Assembly (NCBI GenBank): GCA_964388495.1
Contig: CAYMAT010000021.1
Coordinates: 1 to 20,671 of the forward strand
Source: CAYMAT01 sp964388495
GTDB taxonomy: Bacteria; Patescibacteriota; Gracilibacteria; Peribacterales; Peribacteraceae
Reading direction: 5' to 3'
Length of the DNA: 20,671 nucleotides
The notes under the pieces are model-generated. The model was given only the letters and a program-made list of their open reading frames with translations, was not told where the DNA came from and made no database searches. Both the position numbers and the translations under genes were made by a program. Within the stretch, counting starts at the first letter, position 1. Each line of letters begins with the position of its first letter. This document shows, piece after piece, positions 15,488 through 20,671 of the stretch.

Positions 15488-16107
15488 AGAGCGTCCTCCG
15501 TCTCCTCCGGGGTATGGTTGCCCTGGGTCTTGCGGCCCTGGTGTATCTCTATGCCTGCGCGCTCATTTTTGTATGGCTGGGGAGGCAGGGGACTGCGGTC
15601 ACGTTCCCTACGGATTGCGCCGTGGTCTTTGGTGCCGCCATCCATCCGTTACGCAACTCTGACGGGAACATCACGGGATACAGCGCCGGCCCGGGCATCC
15701 TCCGCCGGGTGGAGGCTGCGGCGGATCTCTACCGTCAGGGTAAAATTAGAAAACTCTTTTTATCGGGTGGCAAGGGGGTGGGGGCGCCCGTCAGCGAGGC
15801 TCAGGTGATGCAAAAGGAGGCAATCCGCAGGGGAGTCAAGGTGGGGGATATCCGGATAGAGGAGCGATCCACCTCCACTAAGGAGAATATCGCGTTCACG
15901 CGGCCGCTGACCCAGGGGTGCAGGGGCATCGTGGGGGTGAGTGACGACTATCATTTGGCCCGCATACGAGTGTTGAGCCAGGTGGCCGGCTGGGACATCC
16001 AAACGTACCCCGCGGCGCATACAAAGGACGGACTGTTTTTCTTTGAAAATTGGCTACGGGAAGCCACAGGCATTTCTCTGCTTGTCATGGAAAGATTATT
16101 AACATAA
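15484..16107 (+). CDS. DUF218/YdcF/SanA-like membrane-associated protein
   Basis: The product is 207 aa from the ATG at 15484, which overlaps the TGA of the preceding gene by ATGA, indicating coupling. An N-terminal membrane anchor (about residues 8-33, MVALGLAALVYLYACALIFVWL) is followed by the DUF218 domain: VVFGAAI, GILRRVEAAADLYRQGK, LFLSGGKG, VSEAQVM, IEERSTSTKENI and GVSDDYHLARI. These match the conserved acidic and Ser/Thr positions of the family, whose members include SanA/ElyC, linked to envelope-barrier and peptidoglycan-precursor functions. Exact activity is unknown. The last codon and stop (TAA at 16105-16107) lie inside the dif-like site. Confidence 0.85.
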   Translation: MKSVLRLLRGMVALGLAALVYLYACALIFVWLGRQGTAVTFPTDCAVVFGAAIHPLRNSDGNITGYSAGPGILRRVEAAADLYRQGKIRKLFLSGGKGVGAPVSEAQVMQKEAIRRGVKVGDIRIEERSTSTKENIAFTRPLTQGCRGIVGVSDDYHLARIRVLSQVAGWDIQTYPAAHTKDGLFFFENWLREATGISLLVMERLLT

Positions 16108-16124
16108 ACTGCATTATGTTAAGT
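16097..16124. other. dif: dif-like Xer recombination site
   Basis: The 28-bp layout of a dif site: 11-bp left arm TATTAACATAA, 6-bp spacer ACTGCA, 11-bp right arm TTATGTTAAGT. The inner 9 bp of the arms are a perfect inverted repeat (TTAACATAA and TTATGTTAA). The right arm agrees with the XerD-binding arm of known dif sites (TTATGTTAAAT in E. coli) at 10 of 11 positions. It lies 66 bp upstream of a xer gene (ATG 16190). Unlike classical dif, both arms are nearly the same, which suits a single recombinase. Role: resolution of chromosome dimers at the terminus, by family knowledge. Confidence 0.78.
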
Positions 16125-16189
16125 GGTAGAGAGTGTGGAAAACCCTCCTCTCCCTCCAAAAATCCGACTGTGATTCATACCCGACTGTC

Positions 16190-17140
16190 ATGACAAAGAT
16201 GTCACCCGCTCCGGCGCTCAGTAACCTGGCCAAAGCCATCGACCGGTACTTGGTTTTCCTTAAAGCTGAAGAAAACAAATCCCCGCTCACCATTGAGACC
16301 TACACCCAGTCCCTCAACCTCTTTGCCCAGCTTTCCGGACTCCCCGACCCCCTATCCATCGATAAGCAGGCTATCCGCGTCTATAAGTCGGCTTTGCACA
16401 GCTACCGGACTAAATCCGGCGGTGAACTAACAATTCGCACCAAAAACCATCATCTGACAATACTGCGGGCGTTTTTGCGGTACCTGATCCGTGAGGAAGA
16501 GATGGATTGCTACCCTCCCGACCGCGTCACGCGGTTCAAAGAAGAGGAACGGAAGGTGAAAGTCCTCTTCCGGGACGAGCTCACTCGCCTGCTCTCCGCA
16601 CCGGATATCACGGAGCGGGACGGCAAGCGTGACAGTGCCATTCTCCATCTGTTCTTCAGTACCGGTCTGCGCCTGAGTGAACTCCGGAGTCTCAACCGCC
16701 AGCATCTCAACTTTGAAACGCGGGAAATCAGTATCCGCGGAAAGCGCGGGAAGATCCGCGTGGTGTTCTTGAGCGACCTGGCTGTGGAGGCATTGAAGAG
16801 GTACTTGGAGAGTCGGTTAGACCATCTGGATCCCCTGTTTATCAGGAACCACCAACAGGCAGCCAATGAGATGCCCCCGGGCGAGAACTTCCGGCTCTCG
16901 CGCATTTCCATCTACAACATCGTCAAAAAGTACGCGCGCGAGGCGGGTATTGTCAGTAATCCGTCACCACACACGCTCCGCCACTCCTTCGCCACCGATC
17001 TCCTGCTCCACGGCGCGGACCTCCGTTCCGTTCAGGAGATGCTGGGGCACAAAGACCTCTCGACCACCCAGATCTATACGCACGTGACAAATCCCCATTT
17101 AAAAGAAGTACATAAGAAATTTCATGGCGGAGGTAAATAG
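16190..17140 (+). CDS. xerC: Tyrosine recombinase, XerC/XerD-type
   Basis: Site-specific recombinase that cleaves and rejoins dif-type sites. The product is 316 aa from ATG at 16190, the family length; a GTG at 16133 would add 19 residues without family character. The N-terminal SAM-like core-binding domain (YLVFLKAEENKSPLTIETY) is followed by the catalytic domain with all residues: R161 (STGLRLSELRSL), Lys in RGKRGKIR, H261 and R264 (HTLRHSFATD), H287 (LGHKDL) and the nucleophile Y296 (QIYTHV). It is the only recombinase in the window and lies next to a dif-like site, as xerS/difSL and xerH/difH do. Base composition shifts to A/T-rich codons in the last 18 codons, and that end is repeated downstream. 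Confidence 0.92.
   Translation: MTKMSPAPALSNLAKAIDRYLVFLKAEENKSPLTIETYTQSLNLFAQLSGLPDPLSIDKQAIRVYKSALHSYRTKSGGELTIRTKNHHLTILRAFLRYLIREEEMDCYPPDRVTRFKEEERKVKVLFRDELTRLLSAPDITERDGKRDSAILHLFFSTGLRLSELRSLNRQHLNFETREISIRGKRGKIRVVFLSDLAVEALKRYLESRLDHLDPLFIRNHQQAANEMPPGENFRLSRISIYNIVKKYAREAGIVSNPSPHTLRHSFATDLLLHGADLRSVQEMLGHKDLSTTQIYTHVTNPHLKEVHKKFHGGGK
17087..17140 (+). repeat. Copy 1 of duplicated xer 3' end
   Basis: Encodes TNPHLKEVHKKFHGGGK and stop as the true end of the recombinase. Codons are A/T-leaning (tta, gta, ttt, gga, ggt), unlike the G/C-rich body of the gene. Confidence 0.85.
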
Positions 17141-17153
17141 TACGGATTTGTCA

Positions 17154-17172
17154 CCCTGAGCTTGTCGAAGGG
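17154..17172. repeat. REP-like palindrome
   Basis: CCCT and AGGG flank a near-symmetric centre (CCCTGAGCTTGTCGAAGGG). Palindromes with this core are common extragenic repeats in diverse bacterial genomes. It sits between the two copies of the xer 3' end. Confidence 0.55.
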
Positions 17173-17173
17173 C

Positions 17174-17227
17174 ACTAATCCCCACCTTAAAGAAGTGCAC
17201 AAGAAGTTCCATGGGGGCGGGAAATAG
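17174..17227 (+). pseudogene. Copy 2 of xer 3' end (remnant)
   Basis: 54 nt coding for exactly the same 17 residues and TAG stop as 17087-17140. It differs at 11 nucleotides, all synonymous, and has G/C-ending codons (cac, gtg, ttc, ggc, ggg). It has no start and no upstream domain of its own, so it is a remnant of a homologous recombinase gene or the displaced original end. Confidence 0.8.
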
Positions 17228-17233
17228 ATATAT

Positions 17234-17261
17234 TTGCATATACTAAAAAATGGTTTACGAT
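17234..17261 (+). promoter_or_regulatory. Candidate promoter of the structured RNA/leader
   Basis: TTGCAT (17234-17239), 16 bp, TACGAT (17256-17261) would start transcription near 17268. Alternatively TATACT at 17239-17244 would start it near 17250, at the ATG of a 28-codon ORF. Confidence 0.4.
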
Positions 17262-17336
17262 GTTCTTAGGGTATTTTTTATGCACACTTCCTGGGTACGC
17301 CTTTGGCGTCCCACAACCGCGTTGGAAAGGAGGTAG
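17250..17336 (+). CDS. Possible 28-codon leader peptide
   Basis: ATG at 17250 lies 5 nt after a TATACT box, as in the leaderless genes of this window. It reads MVYDVLRVFF, continues with two Trp and several Arg residues and ends at TAG 17334-17336, inside the Shine-Dalgarno sequence of the five-codon ORF. Much of the frame covers a hairpin, so coding may be accidental. Confidence 0.25.
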   Translation: MVYDVLRVFFMHTSWVRLWRPTTALERR

Positions 17337-17338
17337 CC

Positions 17339-17356
17339 ATGAAGGAACTCTTCTGA
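17339..17356 (+). CDS. Five-codon ORF (MKELF) with strong Shine-Dalgarno
   Basis: AAGGAGGT (17327-17334) precedes ATG at 17339 by 4 nt; the ORF ends at TGA 17354-17356, directly before hairpin 2. Strong Shine-Dalgarno sequences were not noticed at other starts in the window, so this placement looks selected. It may be a leader peptide or a ribosome-docking site. Confidence 0.4.
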   Translation: MKELF

Positions 17357-17386
17357 CGTTGAACTCTTTCTAGAGTTCAACATCGT

Positions 17387-17442
17387 CCCCCACCACACAC
17401 TCGTAAAGCCCCTGTTGGGCACGTGGTGGGGGCGTTTTTTTT
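17387..17442 (+). terminator. Strong intrinsic terminator
   Basis: CCCCCACCAC (17387-17396) pairs perfectly with GTGGTGGGGG (17423-17432), with a small inner hairpin GCCC/GGGC, then CG and eight Ts (17435-17442). It ends 48 bp before the next start codon. Confidence 0.9.
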
Positions 17443-17490
17443 GCTTGTACTTGCCTTGAGTCGTTTCTTTTTGCACTATGGAGCACTTTC

Positions 17491-18636
17491 ATGCCCGAAA
17501 AGACAACGTCAGAAATGGCTCAGGAATTCGCCCTCTTGTGGGCTGAAAAATACAATTGGTCTACAGGGCCTGATCCGAATAAAAAGCCCACGGTGCAGTA
17601 CCGGGACGTCAGTGATTTTTATGAGCGCGTGGTTTGCCAAAACATTCTGCCGCGCGTTCAGGGAATGAGTTTTCCCCAAAAAATCGAGAATGGGGCTTCG
17701 GAACTAGCCAAAGGCCGCCCGCTCATCAAATGCATCGCACAAGAGGCGCTCTTTGCCTCTTATATGTGTCTGTCCGGTCAGTACACCCCCGGGCAGGCAA
17801 AAAAGGAATTCGGGGATATTTTGTCGGAGACGAATGCAAAATCCCTGTTCTTCCTCACACCGGAACATCCCCTATACGGCCGTGGACAAGCTACCCCTGA
17901 ATCGCGGGATATTCGTGTCTTGAAAATGGGTAATAACGAAGGAAAAGCACTTCGCTGGTTTTTGAAACAGCCGGATATGGAGAGTTTTTTGCTGCCGGAG
18001 TTTCTGAGTCAAGAAGAGAGTGGTGTCTCTCAATTTGTTCCGCAGTTGCGCCAGCGTATTGCGCAAGTATTGGATGAGCAAGAAAGGCTCCCCTCCTCTG
18101 AACGCGTGCCTGAGCAGCATCTGCGTGATAGACTTTTTGCGGATATCGTGAACGAATGGGAGAAGGTGAATATGCAGTACGGTCCTCAAAAACTGAACGA
18201 TGAGCAGAATGCCTTGGTAAGAGTATTGGGACACTCGGATTTGGATGGTTTTGTGTCGTACTTTGATGCTTTGCCGCCCGATAGATACTCGCAGTATGCA
18301 AGAATGTGCGTGAAGCGTTTGGAGGGAAACCCGATTTTCCCGGAAAAAAAACTGGAGGCTAAATTCGCCTTGCTGATGGACCATCTGATTATGGATAGGA
18401 TCCTTGATCCCCGTCCTCACCGTTTCAGACAGGCTATACCACTGATTGATCTGTGGAACGAATTAATGAAGGAAGGTGGTATATTGCCTTTTGAAAGAAA
18501 CAACACGGGGCTTCTGATGTCTGCCGTTATGGCAAAAGAAGAGCTGCTCTATCCTCAGAATCCGTTTTTTGCAGAACACACACTCCTGCGCTCTGCCCAA
18601 TCGCTGCGTGAAATAATTTTTGTCCCGAAGGCCTAA
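17491..18636 (+). CDS. Hypothetical protein, 381 aa
   Basis: Not recognised. The ATG at 17491 is preceded by GGAG at 7-nt spacing, a modest Shine-Dalgarno sequence; no convincing promoter lies between it and the terminator. The protein looks soluble, without signal peptide or membrane segments, and is rich in charged and aromatic residues (for example FALLWAEKYNW, DFYERVV, LRDRLFADIVNEWEKVN). No catalytic motif is evident. By eye its base composition is more A/T-rich than the genes left of 16 kb, suggesting a different history. Its stop codon overlaps the stop of the convergent tyrS by 3 bases. If the upstream RNA is an attenuator, this is the gene it would control. Confidence 0.75.
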   Translation: MPEKTTSEMAQEFALLWAEKYNWSTGPDPNKKPTVQYRDVSDFYERVVCQNILPRVQGMSFPQKIENGASELAKGRPLIKCIAQEALFASYMCLSGQYTPGQAKKEFGDILSETNAKSLFFLTPEHPLYGRGQATPESRDIRVLKMGNNEGKALRWFLKQPDMESFLLPEFLSQEESGVSQFVPQLRQRIAQVLDEQERLPSSERVPEQHLRDRLFADIVNEWEKVNMQYGPQKLNDEQNALVRVLGHSDLDGFVSYFDALPPDRYSQYARMCVKRLEGNPIFPEKKLEAKFALLMDHLIMDRILDPRPHRFRQAIPLIDLWNELMKEGGILPFERNNTGLLMSAVMAKEELLYPQNPFFAEHTLLRSAQSLREIIFVPKA

Positions 18637-19796
18637 ATTATCTTCACAAACATCCTCTTCCCCACCTTCAGCACGCCTTTCACGACCGTGGCGTCTATGT
18701 GGCTGACTGTCGCGTCATTCAGCTTCACGCCGCCCTGTTCAATGAGCCTGCGCGCCTCGCTCTTGCTCTTGACCAATTTGTGCTCCACCAAAAAGTCCAC
18801 CAGGCCACTCCCCTCCTTCGCCTTGATCTCCTGCATGTCTTCCGGGAGCCCGTGCTTGCTAAAGACGTTGGTAAAGCCCGCTTCCGCCTCTTTTGCCGCA
18901 GGCTCGCCGTAGTAGAGCGTCACCACCTCCCGCGCCAGGCGCATCTTGATATCTTTGGGGTTGGTGCCTTTTTTCTTCAGTAATTTCTCAATTTCCGCCA
19001 CTTCTTCCATGGGTACTTCCGTGACGCACTCAAAGTACGTCAGGATCAGCTCGTCCTTCATGGACATGATCTTGCCGTACATGTCCTTGGGGGTGTCCTC
19101 TATCCAGATGCAGTTATCGTAGGTTTTACTCATCTTGCGGCCGTCCGTGCCTTCAATCAGTTTGGTGGTCAGCACAAACTTGTCGCGTTTTTTCATGGCG
19201 GTCTGGAGCGTGCGGCCGCAGAGCATGTTGAAGAGCTGATCGTTGCCCCCCAGCTCCACGTCCACGTCCAGAATCACGGAGTCGTACCCCACCATGAGCG
19301 GGTACAGGAATTCCGTCAGCGCTATGTCTTTCCCGTTCTTCATGCGTTCCTTGAACATGTCGCGGTGGAGCATCTGCTGGACCGTGAACGTGCTTGCCAG
19401 CTTGAGGATGTCCTCAAACTTGAGGGCAGCCAGCCACTCGTGGTTGTAGCGCAGTTCCACTTTGCTGAAATCCAGGATTTTCCCCGCCTGCTCCTTATAC
19501 GTCTCAAAGTTCCTCTGCACCTGCTCCGGGGTAAGCGGTTCGCGCATCTGGTCACGGCCGGACGGGTCGCCGATCATCGCCGTAAAACTCCCCACCAAGA
19601 AAATGACGTGGTGCCCGGCATCCTGAAATGCCTTCAGCTTCCGCAGAGGAACCGAGTGGCCCAGGTGCAGCTTTGCGCCCGTAGGGTCAATGCCCAAGTA
19701 GATACGCATGGGTTTGCCGCTCTTGAGCTTACTTTCTGCAAGCGGACGCGGGACAACATCACTGACGGCGCGGGTGAGCAGATCGTTTGTCGGCAT
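18633..19796 (-). CDS. tyrS: Tyrosyl-tRNA synthetase
   Basis: Charges tRNA-Tyr. The product is 387 aa from ATG at 19796; the frame is open to 19943 but the extra 49 residues lack family character and cross the promoter. The class I signatures are HLGH (44-47) in IDPTGAKLHLGHSVP and KMSK (221-224) in GTDGRKMSKTYDN. VELGGNDQLFNML is the tyrosine/ATP pocket region. The C-terminal S4 RNA-binding domain (about 325-387; LVKSKSEARRLIEQGGVKLN) is complete. The sequence fits the TyrZ-like subgroup better than the E. coli TyrS subgroup; this is judged from memory of motifs. A TACACT box lies 7 nt before the ATG. Confidence 0.96.
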   Translation of the reverse strand: MPTNDLLTRAVSDVVPRPLAESKLKSGKPMRIYLGIDPTGAKLHLGHSVPLRKLKAFQDAGHHVIFLVGSFTAMIGDPSGRDQMREPLTPEQVQRNFETYKEQAGKILDFSKVELRYNHEWLAALKFEDILKLASTFTVQQMLHRDMFKERMKNGKDIALTEFLYPLMVGYDSVILDVDVELGGNDQLFNMLCGRTLQTAMKKRDKFVLTTKLIEGTDGRKMSKTYDNCIWIEDTPKDMYGKIMSMKDELILTYFECVTEVPMEEVAEIEKLLKKKGTNPKDIKMRLAREVVTLYYGEPAAKEAEAGFTNVFSKHGLPEDMQEIKAKEGSGLVDFLVEHKLVKSKSEARRLIEQGGVKLNDATVSHIDATVVKGVLKVGKRMFVKII

Positions 19797-19803
19797 AGAC
19801 TGC

Positions 19804-19809
19804 AGTGTA
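19804..19809 (-). promoter_or_regulatory. -10 box giving a leaderless tyrS mRNA
   Basis: TACACT on the minus strand, 7 nt before the ATG at 19796. The -35 region is weak. A GGAGGT sequence lies upstream of the -10 box and so would not be in the mRNA. Confidence 0.5.
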
Positions 19810-19846
19810 CAGCAAAAAATACCTCCGGGAACCGTTGCTATGGGGA

Positions 19847-20671
19847 TTACTGGGGGAGCCCGGCACGGGAGATGCCCTGTACCCGCTTTGCTGCTTCGTA
19901 ATAGAACTGATTGTACTGAAAGCGTCCTGGTAAATGCTTCCATTCCTTTCCCTCACCAGGAGATTGCACGATGATCTGAAAGGGTTTTGCAAGTTTTTCA
20001 ATGATCGCACTATCGAGTTTCCCCTTAGACCATATGCTCATCGTCAGAAAGTATGGATCGATTTGTAGTTCACCGCCTTTTGCTTCCAGATTATAAGCAG
20101 TGCCGTCATGAAACTGTATTTGTGCGACGATAGGCAAAGACTTTGCGCCTTCTCGCGGGTCTTTCATTTCATAGGAGCAGAGAATGCCCCACGGATTCAT
20201 ATCTTTCTTGAACCAATAGGTTTTTTGTCCCGGCTTCTGGGGGGCAATAGCCTTGGAAATTTTTTTCTCAAATCCGGGCAAAACATTGTTCACCTTCCCC
20301 ATCCATTCATGGGTGGAAGGTCGTTTATATTCGCCGCCATTTTCGCAACACCGTACCAGGGCGCGAAGATTATCAATATTCCTATCCAGGGCCGCCCATA
20401 ATTCACAACTCAGGCCGTAGCCGAGTGCACTATGAAAGCCGTCATATTTATTTACAGACGTACCTTTTTCGCCCACGTTCCATCCCTCTTGCCCAGGACC
20501 GAAGATCTGAATGTTTCCCGCGCAGGCACAAATGGGGGCTGTCTGCATTTCCGTACGGGGAATGCTCAGGTTAGATATCAAGACGGCAAGCGCCTCAGAA
20601 AAGGTTTTAGGCGCTCCCATAGTGGCAAGATGGCCCATTTCATGTAGGACTGTAGAGCGATCCATAGGAAT
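19847..20671 (-). CDS. HExxH metallopeptidase-like protein, C-terminal part
   Basis: The frame is open through the right edge, so the N-terminus is missing; the ATG at 20665 is probably internal. The first residues visible include VLHEMGHLATMG, an HExxH zinc-binding motif in a typical helix context (T-V-L-H-E-M-G-H). About 255 residues follow, with several Cys (ICACAG, RCCENGG) and aromatic-rich beta-type segments (KTYWFKKDMNPWGILCSYEM). I cannot identify the third zinc ligand or a family. The gene stops 50 bp before tyrS on the same strand. By eye its composition is lower in G+C than infB or pgk. It could be a secreted or surface protease, or a zincin-fold protein with another role. Confidence 0.65.
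   Translation of the reverse strand: MPMDRSTVLHEMGHLATMGAPKTFSEALAVLISNLSIPRTEMQTAPICACAGNIQIFGPGQEGWNVGEKGTSVNKYDGFHSALGYGLSCELWAALDRNIDNLRALVRCCENGGEYKRPSTHEWMGKVNNVLPGFEKKISKAIAPQKPGQKTYWFKKDMNPWGILCSYEMKDPREGAKSLPIVAQIQFHDGTAYNLEAKGGELQIDPYFLTMSIWSKGKLDSAIIEKLAKPFQIIVQSPGEGKEWKHLPGRFQYNQFYYEAAKRVQGISRAGLPQ

Larger units (their letters stand above)
17293..17442 (+). ncRNA. Structured RNA or transcription leader with three hairpins
   Basis: Hairpin 1 is GGGTACGCC (17293-17301) with GGCGTCCC (17305-17312), one bulged T and a TTT loop. Hairpin 2 is a perfect 10-bp stem GTTGAACTCT (17358-17367) with AGAGTTCAAC (17372-17381) and a TTCT loop. Hairpin 3 is the terminator stem at 17387-17432. Between hairpins 1 and 2 lies an exposed AAGGAGGT and a five-codon ORF. 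The size from the likely promoter, about 175-190 nt, suits a small regulatory RNA or an attenuator for the gene at 17491. It matches no RNA family that I can recall; tmRNA, SRP RNA and RNase P RNA do not fit. Confidence 0.5.

Noticed and set aside
16097..16124. A rho-independent terminator
   Set aside because: The stem is A/T-rich and no T run follows; the 11-6-11 layout fits dif better.
16133..16189. GTG start of the Xer gene at 16133
   Set aside because: The 19 extra residues do not look like the Xer N-terminus; the ATG at 16190 gives the usual length. Not fully excluded.
17141..17490. tRNA, tmRNA, SRP RNA or RNase P RNA gene
   Set aside because: No cloverleaf, CCA end or conserved cores of these RNAs could be found.
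19797..19943. A 49-residue N-terminal extension of TyrRS
   Set aside because: It overlaps the end of the neighbouring gene and the TACACT box and has no TyrRS character.

Overview
The window looks like a chromosomal contig from an uncultivated bacterium, most likely a member of the Candidate Phyla Radiation (Patescibacteria), perhaps of Peregrinibacteria/Peribacteria type. This assignment is an inference. It rests on the compact layout, almost no Shine-Dalgarno sequences, several apparently leaderless starts, a baseplate-J-like membrane protein, a VirB6/TrbL-like membrane protein and a standalone NIF3/PII-like protein. TGA is used as an ordinary stop codon, so the UGA=Gly code of Gracilibacteria/Absconditabacteria does not apply. 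A 10-N gap at 5364-5373 shows this is a scaffold.

Layout. At 1-626 is the 3' end of a DHH/DHHA1 phosphoesterase (NrnA-like) with a repeat-derived tail. It is followed by infB (779-3088). Converging on infB from the minus strand is a two-gene unit: a VirB6/TrbL-like membrane protein (6156 down to 4316, broken by the gap) and a coupled hypothetical protein (4312-3092). Rightward genes follow: a winged-helix/nucleotidyltransferase-like regulator (6416-7000), ribosomal protein L19 (7152-7598) and a CsaB-like polysaccharide pyruvyl transferase (7639-8592). A TsaE-HD fusion (9594-8575, minus) is divergent from an M23 peptidase (9642-11075). A WecA-like glycosyl-1-phosphate transferase and a NIF3/PII-like protein form a minus-strand pair (12482-11138), divergent from pgk (12588-13787). 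A baseplate-J-like membrane protein (13898-15487) overlaps a YdcF/DUF218 protein (15484-16107).

The part from 16 kb on is the most unusual. A 28-bp dif-like Xer site (16097-16124) overlaps the stop codon of the DUF218 gene and lies just upstream of a xerC/D-type tyrosine recombinase gene (16190-17140). The last 17 codons and stop of that recombinase are repeated 87 bp downstream with the same protein sequence but 11 synonymous differences. A compact segment follows with three hairpins, a strong intrinsic terminator and a five-codon ORF that has the only strong Shine-Dalgarno sequence noticed in the window (17250-17442). Then come an unrecognised gene (17491-18636), tyrS (minus, 19796-18633) and the C-terminal part of an HExxH protein (minus, running off the end). 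By eye the unrecognised gene and the HExxH gene are less GC-rich than the rest, which suggests a flexible or terminus-proximal region.

Much of the window is housekeeping (translation initiation, L19, tRNA t6A modification, TyrRS, glycolysis) mixed with envelope functions (M23 peptidase, WecA-like, CsaB-like, DUF218). Regulation appears to rely on sigma70-like promoters placed so that transcription starts at or very near the start codon.
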